From Eurosta solidaginis (lineage: Eukaryota > Arthropoda > Insecta > Diptera > Tephritidae): a DNA stretch of 64,000 nt. The position numbers and the translations under genes were made by a program. The stretch spans positions 124,001-188,000 of the forward strand of contig NW_027137024.1 in assembly GCF_040869045.1 (NCBI RefSeq), given 5' to 3'. Under the pieces are notes generated by a model. The model did no database searches and was not told the DNA's origin. It worked only from the letters and a program-made list of their open reading frames with translations. Of the stretch, positions 50,880 to 63,966 are shown in pieces (position 1 is the stretch's first letter; the number at the start of each line of letters is the position of its first letter).

Positions 50880-53104
50880 TTCAACGCATTTGTTTTGGTT
50901 ACTCGACGTCTCCGTTCTCGTGTAGCCTACATATTGCGTTTTTTTTTTAATTTGCTTACCGGGCTAAAGGTTAGCATGTTTAAAATACGTAAGTCGTTTT
51001 GTTCATCATATTTAAGTAGATAACTCATCAGTTGTTTGCATCAGAGCGATAATTTTTGAGATAGTTATTAAAACTGTTTAAAGGTTGTCAAACGTTGTTT
51101 CTCGTTGTATATAATTTAATTCTAGAGTTAAATTGATAAATAACGTGTACGAATTTGTTTAACGCATTTGTTTTGGTTACTCGACGTCTCCGTTCTCGTG
51201 TAGCCTACATATTGCGTTTTTTTTTTTAATTTGCTTACCGGGCTAAAGGTTAGCATGCTTAAAATACGTAAGTCGTTTTGTTCAACAAATTTGAGTAGAT
51301 AACTCATCAGTTGTTTGCATCAGAGCAACAATTTTTGAGATAGTTATTAAAACTATTTAAAGGTTGTCAAACGTTGTTTCTCGTTGTATATCCTTTAATT
51401 CTAGAGTTAAATTGATAAATAACGTGCACGAATTTGCTTAAGGCATTTGTTTTGGTTACTCGACGTCTCCGTTCTCGTGTAGCCTACATATTGCGTTTTT
51501 TTTTTTAATTTGCTTACCGGGCTAAAGGTTAGCATGCTTAAAATACGTAAGTCGTTTTGTTCATCAAATTTGAGTAGATAACTCAGCAGTTGTTTGTATC
51601 AGAGCGACAATTTTTGAGATAGTTATTAAAACTGTTTAAAGGTTGTCAAACGTTGTTTCTCGTTGTATATCCTTTAATTCTAGAGTTAAATTGATAAATA
51701 ACGTGTACGAATTTGTTTAACGCATTTGTTTTGGTTACTCGACGTCTCCGTTCTCGTGTAGCCTACATATTGCGTTTTTTTTTTTAATTTGCTTACCGGG
51801 CTAAAGGTTAGCATGTTTAAAATACGTAAGTCGTTTTGTTCAACAAATTTGAGTAGATAACTCATCAGTTGTTTGCATCAGAGCGATAATTTTTGAGATA
51901 TTTATTAAAACTGTTTAAAGGTTGTCAAACGTTGTTTCTCGTTGTATATCCTTTAATTCTGGAGTTAAATTGATAAATAACGTGTACGAATTTGTTTAAC
52001 GCATTTGTTTTGGTTACTCGACGTCTCCGTTCTCGTGTAGCCTACATATTGCGTTTTTTTTTAATTTGCTTACCGGGCTAAAGGTTAGCATGTTTAAAAT
52101 ACGTAAGTCGTTTTGTTCATCAAATTTAAGTAGATAACTCATCAGTTGTTTGCATCAGAGCGACAATTTTTGAGATAGTTATTAAAACTGTATAAAGGTT
52201 GTCAAACGTTGTTTCTCGTTGTATATCCTTTAATTCTAGAGTTAAATTGATAAATAGCGTGTAAGAATTTGTTTAACGCATTTGTTTTGGTTACTCGACG
52301 TCTCCGTTCTCGTGTAGCCTACATATTGCGTTTTTTTTTTTAATTTGCTTACCGGGCTAAAGGTAAGCATGCTTAAAATACGTAAGTCGTTTTGTTCATC
52401 ATATTTAAGTAGATAACTCATCAGTTGTTTGCATCAGAGCGATAATTTTTGAGATAGTTATTAAAACTGTTTAAAGGTTGTCAAACGTTGTTTCTCGTTG
52501 TATATCCTTTAATTCTAGAGTTAAATTGATAAATAACGTGTACGAATTTATTTAACGCATTTGTTTTGGTTACTCGACGTCTCCGTTCTCGTGTAGCCTA
52601 CATATTGCGTTTTTTTTAATTTGCTTACCGGGCTAAAGGTTAGCATGTTTAAAATACGTAAGTCGTTTTGTTCATCATATTTAAGTAGATAACTCATCAG
52701 TTGTTTGCATCAGAGCGATAATTTTTGAGATAGTTATTAAAACTGTTTAAAGGTTGTCAAACGTTGTTTCTCGTTGTATGTCCTTTAATTCTAGAGTTAA
52801 CTTGATAAATAACGTGTAAGAATTTGTTTAACGCATTTGTTTTGGTTACTCGACGTCTCCGTTCTCGTGTAGCCTACATATTGCGTTTTTTTTTTAATTT
52901 GCTTACCGGGCTAAAGGTTAGCATGTTTAAAATACGTAAGTCGTTTTGTTCAACAAATTTAAGTAGATAACTCATCAGTTGTTTGCATCAGAGCGATAAT
53001 TTTTGAGATAGTTATTAAAACTGTTTAAAGGTTGTCAAACGTTGTTTCTCGTTGTATATCCTTTAATTCTAGAGTTAAATTGATAAATAACGTGTACGAA
53101 TTTG

Positions 53105-54499
53105 TTTAACGCATTTGTTTTGGTTACTCGACGTCTCCGTTCTCGTGTAGCCTACATATTGGGTTTTTTTTTTTTATTTGCTTACCGGGCTAAAGGTTAG
53201 CATGCTTAAAATACGTAAGTCGTTTTGTTCAACAAATTTGAGTAGATAACTCATCAGTTGTTTGCATCAGAGCGACAATTTTTGAGATAGTTATTAAAAC
53301 TGTTTAAAGGTTGTCAAACGTTGTTTCTCGTTGTATATCCTTTAATTCTAGAGTTAAATTGATAAATAACGTGTACGAATTTGTTTAACGCATTTGTTTT
53401 GGTTACTCGACGTCTCCGTTCTCGTGTAGCCTACATATTGCGTTTTTTTTTTAATTTGCTTACCGGGCTAAAGGTTAGCATGTTTAAAATACGTAAGTCG
53501 TTTTGTTCATCAAATTTAAGTAGATAACTCATCAGTTGTTTGCATCAGAGCGATAATTTTTGAGATAGTTATTAAAACTGTTTAAAGGTTGTCAAACGTT
53601 GTTTCTCGTTGTATATCCTTTAATTCTAGAGTTAAATTGATAAATAACGTGTACGAATTTGTTTAACGCATTTGTTTTGGTTACTCGACGTCTCCGTTCT
53701 CGTGTAGCCTACATATTGCGTTTTTTTTTTTTTAATTTGCTTACCGGGCTAAAGGTTAGCATGTTTAAAATACGTAAGTCGTTTTGTTCATCAAATTTGA
53801 GCAGATAACTCAGCAGTTGTTTGCATCAGAGCGACAATTTTTGAGATAGTTATTAAAACTGTTTAAAGGTTGTCAAACGTTGTTTCTCGTTGTATATCCT
53901 TTAACTCTAGAGTTAAATTGATAAATAACGTGTACGAATTTGTTTAACGCATTTGTTTTGGTTACTCGACGTCTCCGTTCTCGTGTAGCCTACATATTGC
54001 GTTTTTTTTTTTAAATTGCTTAACGGGCTAAAGGTTAGCATGTTTAAAATACGTAAGTCGTTTTGTTCAACAAATTTGAGTAGATAACTCATCAGTTGTT
54101 TGCATCAGAGCGATAATTTTTGAGATAGTTATTAAAACTGTTTAAAGGTTGTCAAACGTTGTTTCTCGTTGTATATCCTTTAATTCTAGAGTTAAATTGA
54201 TAAATAACGTGTAAGAATTTGTTTAACGCATTTGTTTTGGTTACTCGACGTCTCCGTTCTCGTGTAGCCTACATATTGCGTTTTTTTTTTAATTTGCTTA
54301 CCGGGCTAAAGGTTAGCATGCTTAAAATACGTAAGTCGTTTTGTTCATCATATTTAAGTAGATAACTCATCAGTTGTTTGCATCAGAGCGATAATTTTTG
54401 AGATAGTTATTAAAACTGTTTAAAGGTTGTCAAACGTTGTTTCTCGTTGTATATCCTTTAATTCTAGAGTTAAATTGATAAATAACGTGTACGAATTTG
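53105..54499 (+). repeat. Five-monomer block, copy 1 of a long-range duplication
   Basis: Marks in order: ATTGGGT with TTATTTGC, GCTTAAAA and AACAAATTTGAG; a CATCAAATTTAAG copy; TTTGAGCAG with TTTAACTCTAG; AAATTGCTTAACGGG; GTGTAAGAA; then a GCTTAAAA copy. The same series recurs at 62576-63966. Confidence 0.82.
53900..53917. repeat. Perfect 18-bp palindrome within a satellite monomer
   Basis: TTTAACTCTAGAGTTAAA reads the same on both strands. Most monomers have TTTAATTCTAGAGTTAAA, one pair short of perfect. Other perfect copies are at 48607-48624 and 63368-63385. A dyad centred on TCTAGA is thus a constant part of the monomer. Confidence 0.8.
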
Positions 54500-57400
54500 T
54501 TTAACGCATTTGTTTTGGTTACTCGACGTCTCCGTTCTCGTGTAGCCTACATATTGCGTTTTTTTTTTTAATTTTCTTACCGGGCTAAAGGTTAGCATGT
54601 TTAAAATACGTAAGTCGTTTTGTTCATCATATTTAAGTAGATAACTCATCAGTTCTTTGCATCAGAGTGATAATTTTTGAGATAGTTATTAAAACTGTTT
54701 AAAGGTTGTCAAACGTTGTTTCTCGTTGTATATCCTTTAATTCTAGAGTTAAATTGATAAATAACGTGTAAGAATTTGTTTAACGCATTTGTTTTGGTTA
54801 CTCGACGTCTCCGTTCTCGTGTAGCCTACATATTGCGTTTTTTTTTTTAATTTGCTTACCGGGCTAAAGGTTAGCATGTTTAAAATACGTAAGTCGTTTT
54901 GTTCAACAAATTTAAGTAGATAACTCATCAGTTGTTTGCATCAGAGCGATAATTTTTGAGATAGTTATTAAAATTGTTTAAAGGTTGTCAAACGTTGTTT
55001 CTCGTTGTATATCCTTTAATTCTAGAGTTAAATTGATAAATAACGTGTACGAATTTGTTTAACGCATTTGTTTTGGTTACTCGACGTCTCCGTTCTCGTG
55101 TAGCCTACATATTGCGTTTTTTTTTTTAATTTGCTTACCGGGCTAAAGGTTAGCATGCTTAAAATACGTAAGTCGTTTTGTTCATCAAATTTGAGTAGAT
55201 AACTCAGCAGTTGTTTGCATCAGAGCGACAATTTTTGAGATAGTTATTAAAACTGTTTAAAGGTTGTCAAACGTTGTTTCTCGTTGTATATCCTTTAATT
55301 CTAGAGTTAAATTGATAAATAACGTGTACGAATTTGTTTAACGCATTTGTTTTGGTTACTCAACGTCTCCGTTCTCGTGTAGCCTACATATTGCGTTTTT
55401 TTTTTAATTTGCTTACCGGGCTAAAGGTTAGCATGCTTAAAATACGTAAGTCGTTTTGTTCAACAAATTTGAGTAGATAACTCATCAGTTGTTTGCATCA
55501 GAGCAACAATTTTTGTGATAGTTATTAAAACGGTTTAAAGGTTGTCAAACGTTGTTTCTCGTTGTATATCCTTTAATTCTAGAGTTAAATTGATAAATAA
55601 CGTGTACGAATTTGTTTAACGCATTTGTTTTGGTTACTCGACGTCTCCGTTCTCGTGTAGCCTACATATTGCGTTTTTTTTTTTAATTTGCTTACCGGGC
55701 TAAAGGTTAGCATGCTTAAAATACGTAAGTCGTTTTGTTCAACAAATTTAAGTAGATAACTCATCAGTTGTTTGCATCAGAGCGATAATTTTTGAGATAG
55801 TTATTAAAACTGTTTAAAGGTTGTCAAACGTTGTTTCTCGTTGTATATCCTTTAATTCTAGAGTTAAATTGATAAATAACGTGCACGAATTTGCTTAACG
55901 CATTTGTTTTGGTTACTCGACGTCTCCGTTCTCGTGTAGCCTACATATTGCGTTTTTTTTTTAATTTGCTTACCGGGCTAAAGGTTAGCATGCTTAAAAT
56001 ACGTAAGTCGTTTTGTTCATCAAATTTGAGTAGATAACTCAGCAGTTGTTTGCATCAGAGCGACAATTTTTGAGATAGTTATTAAAACTGTTTAAAGGTT
56101 GTCAAACGTTGTTTCTCGTTGTATATCCTTTAATTCTAGAGTTAAATTGATAAATAACGTGTACGAATTTGTTTAACGCATTTGTTTTGGTTACTCGACG
56201 TCTCCGTTCTCGTGTAGCCTACATATTGCGTTTTTTTTTAATTTGCTTACCGGGCTAAAGGTTAGCATGTTTAAAATACGTAAGTCGTTTTGTTCATCAA
56301 ATTTAAGTAGATAACTCATCAGTTGTTTGCACCAGAGCGATAATTTTTGAGATAGTTATTAAAACTGTTTAAAGGTTGTCAAACGTTGTTTCTCGTTGTA
56401 TATCCTTTAATTCTAGAGTTAAATTGATAAATAACGTGTAAGAATTTGTTTAACGCATTTGTTTTGGTTACTCGACGTCTCCGTTCTCGTGTAGCCTACA
56501 TATTGCGTTTTTTTTTTTAATTTGCTTACCGGGCTAAAGGTTAGCATGCTTAAAATACGTAAGTCGTTTTGTTCAACAAATTTAAGTAGATAACTCATCA
56601 GTTGTTTGCATCAGAGCGATAATTTTTGAGATAGTTATTAAAACTGTTTAAAGGTTGTCAAACGTTGTTTCTCGTTGTATATCCTTTAATTCTACAGTTA
56701 AATTGATAAATAACGTGTACGAATTTGTTTAACGCATTTGTTTTGGTTACTCGACGTCTCCGTTCTCGTGTAGCCTACATATTGGGTTTTTTTTTTAATT
56801 TGCTTACCGGGCTAAAGGTTAGCATGTTTAAAATACGTAAGTCGTATTGTTCATCATATTTAAGTAGATAACTCATCAGTTGTTTGCATCAGAGCGATAA
56901 TTTTTGAGATAGTTATTAAAACTGTTTAAAGGTTGTCAAACGTTGTTTCTCGTTGTATATCCTTTAATTCTAGAGTTAAATTGATAAATAACGTGTACGA
57001 ATTTGTTTAACGCATTTGTTTTGGTTACTCGACGTCTCCGTTCTCGTGTAGCCTACATATTGCGTTTTTTTTTTAATTTGCTTACCGGGCTAAAGGTTAG
57101 CATGTTTAAAATACGTAAGTCGTTTTGTTCATCAAATTTAAGTAGATAACTCATCAGTTGTTTGCATCAGAGCGATAATTTTTGAGATAGTTATTAAAAC
57201 TGTTTAAAGGTTGTCAAACGTTGTTTCTCGTTGTATATCCTTTAATTCTAGAGCTAAATTGATAAATAACGTGTACGAATTTGTTTAACGCATTTGTTTT
57301 GGTTACTCGACGTCTCCGTTCTCGTGTAGCCTACATATTGCGTTTTTTTTTAATTTGCTTACCGGGCTAAAGGTTAGCATGCTTAAAATACGTAAGTCGT

Positions 57401-57560
57401 TTTGTTCATCATATTTAAGTAGATAACTCATCAGTTGTTTGCATCAGAGCGATAATTTTTGAGATAGTTATTAAAACTGTTTAAAGGTTGTCAAACGTTG
57501 TTTCTCGTTGTATATCCTTTAATTCTAGAGTTAAGTTGATAAATAACGTGTACGAATTTG

Positions 57561-58118
57561 TTTAACGCATTTGTTTTGGTTACTCGACGTCTCCGTTCTC
57601 GTGTAGCCTACATATTGCGTTTTTTTTTTTTAATTTGCTTACCGGGCTAAAGGTTAGCATGTTTAAAATACGTAAGTCGTTTTGTTCATCAAATTTGAGT
57701 AGATAACTCAGCAGTTGTTTGCATCAGAGCGACAATTTTTGAGATAATTATTAAAACTGTTTAAAGGTTGTCAAACGTTGTTTCTCGTTGTATATCCTTT
57801 AATTCTAGAGTTAAATTGATAAATAACGTGTACGAATTTGTTTAACGCATTTGTTTTGGCTACTCGACGTCTCCGTTCTCGTGTAGCCTACATATTGCGT
57901 TTTTTTTTTAATTTGCTTACCGGGCTAAAGGTTAGCATGTTTAGAATACGTAAGTCGTTTTGTTCAACAAATTTGAGTAGATAACTCATCAGTTGTTTGC
58001 ATCAGAGCGATAATTTTTGAGATAGTTATTAAAACTGTTTAAAGGTTGTCAAACGTTGTTTCTCGTTGTATATCCTTTAATTCTAGAGTTAAATTGATAA
58101 ATAACGTGTACGAATTTG
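57561..58118 (+). repeat. Two-monomer block, copy 2 (GATAATTATT then GGCTACTCG)
   Basis: About 7.24 kb (26 monomers) after 50322-50879, with the same rare marks. Here it is followed directly by the AATGTGTACG/GGGATAAAGG pair that in the other location lies upstream (48.9-49.0 kb). Blocks have therefore been re-joined in a different order. Confidence 0.8.
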
Positions 58119-61100
58119 TTTAACGCATTTGTTTTGGTTACTCGACGTCTCCGTTCTCGTGTAGCCTACATATTGCGTTTTTTTTTAATTTGCTTACCGG
58201 GCTAAAGGTTAGCATGTTTAAAATACGTAAGTCGTTTTGTTCATCATATTTAAGTAGATAACTCATCAGTTGTTTGCATCAGAGCGATAATTTTTGAGAT
58301 AGTTATTAAAACTGTTTAAAGGTTGTCAAACGTTGTTTCTCGTTGTATATCCTTTAATTCTAGAGTTAAATTGATAAATAATGTGTACGAATTTGTTTAA
58401 CGCATTTGTTTTGGTTACTCGACGTCTCCGTTCTCGTGTAGCCTACATATTGCGTTTTTTTTTTTTAATTTGCTTACCGGGATAAAGGTTAGCATGTTTA
58501 AAATACGTAAGTCGTTTTGTTCATCAAATTTAAGTAGATAACTCATCAGTTGTTTGCATCAGAGCGATAATTTTTGAGATAGTTATTAAAACTGTTTAAA
58601 GGTTGTCAAACGTTGTTTCTCGTTGTATATCCTTTAATTCTAGAGTTAAATTGATAAATAACGTGTACGAATTTGTTTAACGCATTTGTTTTGGTTACTC
58701 GACGTCTCCGTTCTCGTGTAGCCTACATATTGCGTTTTTTTTTTAATTTGCTTACCGGGCTAAAGGTTAGCATGCTTAAAATACGTAAGTCGTTTTGTTC
58801 ATCATATTTAAGTAGATAACTCATCAGTTGTTTGCATCAGAGCGATAATTTTTGAGATAGTTATTAAAACTGTTTAAAGGTTGTCAAACGTTGTTTCTCG
58901 TTGTATATCCTTTAATTCTAGAGTTAAATTGATAAATAACGTGTAAGAATTTGTTTAACGCATTTGTTTTGGTTACTCGACGTCTCCGTTCTCGTGTAGC
59001 CTACATATTGCGTTTTTTTTTTAATTTGCTTACCGGGCTAAAGGTTAGCATGTTTAAAATACGTAAGTCGTTTTGTTCATCATATTTAAGTAGATAACTC
59101 ATCAGTTGTTTGCATCAGAGCGATAATTTTTGAGATAGTTATTAAAACTGTTTAAAGGTTGTCAAACGTTGTTTCTCGTTGTATATCCTTTAATTCTAGA
59201 GTTAAATTGATAAATAACGTGTACGAATTTGTTTAACGCATTTGTTTTGGTTACTCGACGTCTCCGTTCTCGTGTAGCCTACATATTGCGTTTTTTTTTT
59301 AATTTGCTTACCGGGCTAAAGGTTAGCATGCTTAAAATACGTAAGTCGTTTTGTTCATCATATTTAAGTAGATAACTCATCAGTTGTTTGCATCAGAGCG
59401 ATAATTTTTGAGATAGTTATTAAAACTGTTTAAAGGTTGTCAAACGTTGTTTCTCGTTGTATATCCTTTAATTCTAGAGTTAAATTGATAAATAACGTGT
59501 AAGAATTTGTTTAACGCATTTGTTTTGGTTACTCGACGTCTCCGTTCTCGTGTAGCCTACATATTGCGTTTTTTTTTTAATTTGCTTACCGGGCTAAAGG
59601 TTAGCATGTTTAAAATACGTAAGTCGTTTTGTTCATCAAATTTAAGTAGATAACTCATCAGTTGTTTGCATCAGAGCGATAATTTTTGAGATAGTTATTA
59701 AAACTGTTTAAAGGTTGTCAAACGTTGTTTCTCGTTGTATATCCTTTAATTCTAGAGTTAAATTGATAAATAACGTGTAAGAATTTGTTTAACGCATTTG
59801 TTTTGGTTACTCGACGTCTCCGTTCTTGTGTAGCCTACATATTGCGTTTTTTTTTAATTTGCTTACCGGGCTAAAGGTTAGCATGCTTAAAATACGTAAG
59901 TCGTTTTGTTCATCATATTTAAGTAGATAACTCATCAGTTGTTTGCATCAGAGCGATAATTTTTGAGATAGTTATTAAAACTGTTTAAAGGTTGTCAAAC
60001 GTTGTTTCTCGTTGTATATCCTTTAATTCTAGAGTTAAATTGATAAATAATGTGTACGAATTTGTTTAACGCATTTGTTTTGGTTACTCGAAGTCTCCGT
60101 TCTCGTGTAGCCTACATATTGCGTTTTTTTTTTTTAATATGCTTACCGGGATAAAGGTTAGCATGTTTAAAATACGTAAGTCGTTTTGTTCATCAAATTT
60201 AAGTAGATAACTCATCAGTTGTTTGCATCAGAGCGATAATTTTTGAGATAGTTATTAAAACTGTTTAAAGGTTGTCAAACGTTGTTTCTCGTTGTATATC
60301 CTTTAATTCTAGAGTTAAATTGATAAATAACGTGTACGAATTTGTTTAACGCATTAACGCATTTGTTTTGGTTACTCGACGTCTACGTTCTCGTGTAGCC
60401 TACATATTGCGTTTTTTTTTTAATTTGCTTACCGGGCTAAAGGTTAGCATGTTTAAAATACGTAAGTCGTTTTGTTCATCATATTTAAGTAGATAACTCA
60501 TCAGTTGTTTGCATCAGAGCGATAATTTTTGAGATAGTTATTAAAACTGTTTAAAGGTTGTCAAACGTTGTTTCTCGTTGTATATCCTTTAATTCTAGAG
60601 TTAAATTGATAAATAACGTGTAAGAATTTGTTTAACGCATTTGTTTTGGTTACTCGACGTCTCCGTTCTCGTGTAGCCTACATATTGCGTTTTTTTTTAA
60701 TTTGCTTACCGGGCTAAAGGTTAGCATGTTTAAAATACGTAAGTCGTTTTGTTCATCATATTTAAGTAGATAACTCATCAGTTGTTTGCATCAGAGCGAC
60801 AATTTTTGAGATAGTTATTAAAACTGTTTAAAGGTTGTCAAACGTTGTTTCTCGTTGTATATCCTTAATTCTAGAGTTAAATTGATAAATAACGTGTACG
60901 AATTTGTTTAACGCATTTGTTTTGGTTACTCGACGTCTCCGTTCTCGTGTAGCCTACATATTGCGTTTTTTTTTAATTTGCTTACCGGGCTAAAAGTTAG
61001 CATGTTTAAAATACGTAAGTCGTTTTGTTCATCATATTTAAGTAGATAACTCATCAGTTGTTTGCATCAGAGCGATAATTTTTGAGATAGTTATTAAAAC

Positions 61101-62575
61101 TGTTTAAAGGTTGTCAAACGTTGTTTCTCGTTGTATATCCTTTAATTCTAGAGTTAAATTGATAAATAACGTGTACGAATTTGTTTAACGCATTTGTTTT
61201 GGTTACTCGACGTCTCCGTTCTCGTGTAGCCTACATATTGCGTTTTTTTTTAATTTGCTTACCGGGCTAAAGGTTAGCATGTTTAAAATACGTAAGTCGT
61301 TTTGTTCATCAAATTTAAGTAGATAACTCATCAGTTGTTTGCATCAGAGCGATAATTTTTGAGATAGTTATTAAAACTGTTTAAAGGTTGTCAAACGTTG
61401 TTTCTCGTTGTATATCCTTTAATTCTAGAGTTAAATTGATAAATAACGTGTACGAATTAGTTTAACGCATTTGTTTTGGTTACTCGACGTCTCCGTTCTC
61501 GTGTAGCCTACCTATTGCGTTTTTTTTTTTTAATTTGCTTACCGGGCTAAAGGTTAGCATGTTTAAAATACGTAAGTCGTTTTGTTCATCAAATTTAAGT
61601 AGATAACTCATCAGTTGTTTGCATCAGAGCGATAATTTTTGAGATAGTTATTAAAACTGTTTAAAGGTTGTCAAACGTTGTTTCTCGTTGTATATCCTTT
61701 AATTCTAGAGTTAAATTGATAAATAACGTGTACGAATTTGTTTAACGCATTTGTTTTGGTTACTCGACGTCTCCGTTCTCGTGTAGCCTACATATTGCGT
61801 TTTTTTTTTAATTTGCTTACCGGGCTAAAGGCTAGCATGTTTAAAATGCGTAAGTCGTTTTGTTCATCATATTTAAGTAGATAACTCATCAGTTGTTTGC
61901 ATCAGAGCGATAATTTTTGAGATAGTTATTAAAACTGTTTAAAGGTTGTCAAACGTTGTTTCTCATTGTATATCCTTTAATTCTAGAGTTAAATTGATAA
62001 ATAACGTGTACGAATTTGTTTAACGCATTTGTTTTGGTTACTCGACGTCTCCGTTCTCGTGTAGCCTACATATTGCGTTTTTTTTTTAATTTGCTTACCG
62101 GGCTAAAGGTTAGCATGTTTAAAATACGTAAGTCGTTTTGTTCATCATATTTAAGTAGATAACTCATCAGTTGTTTGCATCAGAGCGATAATTTTTGAGA
62201 TAGTTATTAAAACTGTTTAAAGGTTGTCAAACGTTGTTTCTCGTCGTATATCCTTTAATTCTAGAGTTATATTGATAAATAACGTGTAAGAATTTGTTTA
62301 ACGCATTTGTTTTGGTTACTCGACGTCTCCGTTCTCGTGTAGCCTACATATTGCGTTTTTTTTTTTAATTTGCTTACCGGGCTAAAGGTTAGCATATTTA
62401 AAATACGTAAGTCGTTTTGTTCATCATATTTAAGTAGATAACTCATCAGTTGTTTGCATCAGAGCGATAATTTTTGAGATAGTTATTAAAATGGTTTAAA
62501 GGTTGTCAAACGTTGTTTCTCGTTGTATATCCTTTAATTCTAGAGTTAAATTGATAAATAACGTGTACGAATTTG

Positions 62576-63966
62576 TTTAACGCATTTGTTTTGGTTACTC
62601 GACGTCTCCGTTCTCGTGTAGCCTACATATTGGGTTTTTTTTTATTTGCTTACCGGGCTAAAGGTTAGCATGCTTAAAATACGTAAGTCGTTTTGTTCAA
62701 CAAATTTGAGTAGATAACTCATCAGTTGTTTGCATCAGAGCGACAATTTTTGAGATAGTTATTAAAACTGTTTAAAGGTTGTCAAACGTTGTTTCTCGTT
62801 GTATATCCTTTAATTCTAGAGTTAAATTGATAAATAACGTGTACGAATTTGTTTAACGCATTTGTTTTGGTTACTCGACGTCTCCGTTCTCGTGTAGCCT
62901 ACATATTGCGTTTTTTTTTTAATTTGCTTACCGGGCTAAAGGTTAGCATGTTTAAAATACGTAAGTCGTTTTGTTCATCAAATTTAAGTAGATAACTCAT
63001 CAGTTGTTTGCATCAGAGCGATAATTTTTGAGATAGTTATTAAAACTGTTTAAAGGTTGTCAAACGTTGTTTCTCGTTGTATATCCTTTAATTCTAGAGT
63101 TAAATTGATAAATAACGTGTACGAATTTGTTTAACGCATTTGTTTTGGTTACTCGACGTCTCCGTTCTCGTGTAGCCTACATATTGCGTTTTTTTTTTTT
63201 TAATTTGCTTACCGGGCTAAAGGTTAGCATGTTTAAAATACGTAAGTCGTTTTGTTCATCAAATTTGAGCAGATAACTCAGCAGTTGTTTGCATCAGAGC
63301 GACAATTTTTGAGATAGTTATTAAAACTGTTTAAAGGTTGTCAAACGTTGTTTCTCGTTGTATATCCTTTAACTCTAGAGTTAAATTGATAAATAACGTG
63401 TACGAATTTGTTTAACGCATTTGTTTTGGTTACTCGACGTCTCCGTTCTCGTGTAGCCTACATATTGCGTTTTTTTTTTAAATTGCTTAACGGGCTAAAG
63501 GTTAGCATGTTTAAAATACGTAAGTCGTTTTGTTCAACAAATTTGAGTAGATAACTCATCAGTTGTTTGCATCAGAGCGATAATTTTTGAGATAGTTATT
63601 AAAACTGTTTAAAGGTTGTCAAACGTTGTTTCTCGTTGTATATCCTTTAATTCTAGAGTTAAATTGATAAATAACGTGTAAGAATTTGTTTAACGCATTT
63701 GTTTTGGTTACTCGACGTCTCCGTTCTCGTGTAGCCTACATATTGCGTTTTTTTTTTAATTTGCTTACCGGGCTAAAGGTTAGCATGCTTAAAATACGTA
63801 AGTCGTTTTGTTCATCATATTTAAGTAGATAACTCATCAGTTGTTTGCATCAGAGCGATAATTTTTGAGATAGTTATTAAAACTGTTTACAGGTTGTCAA
63901 ACGTTGTTTCTCGTTGTATATCCTTTAATTCTAGAGTTAAATTGATAAATAACGTGTACGAATTTG
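62576..63966 (+). repeat. Five-monomer block, copy 2 of a long-range duplication
   Basis: Repeats the marks of 53105-54499 about 9,471 bp downstream, including the rare TTTGAGCAG, TTTAACTCTAG and TTAACGGG changes. Private change: GTTTACAGG in the last monomer. Sequence between the two copies is not a simple continuation of the duplication. Confidence 0.82.
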
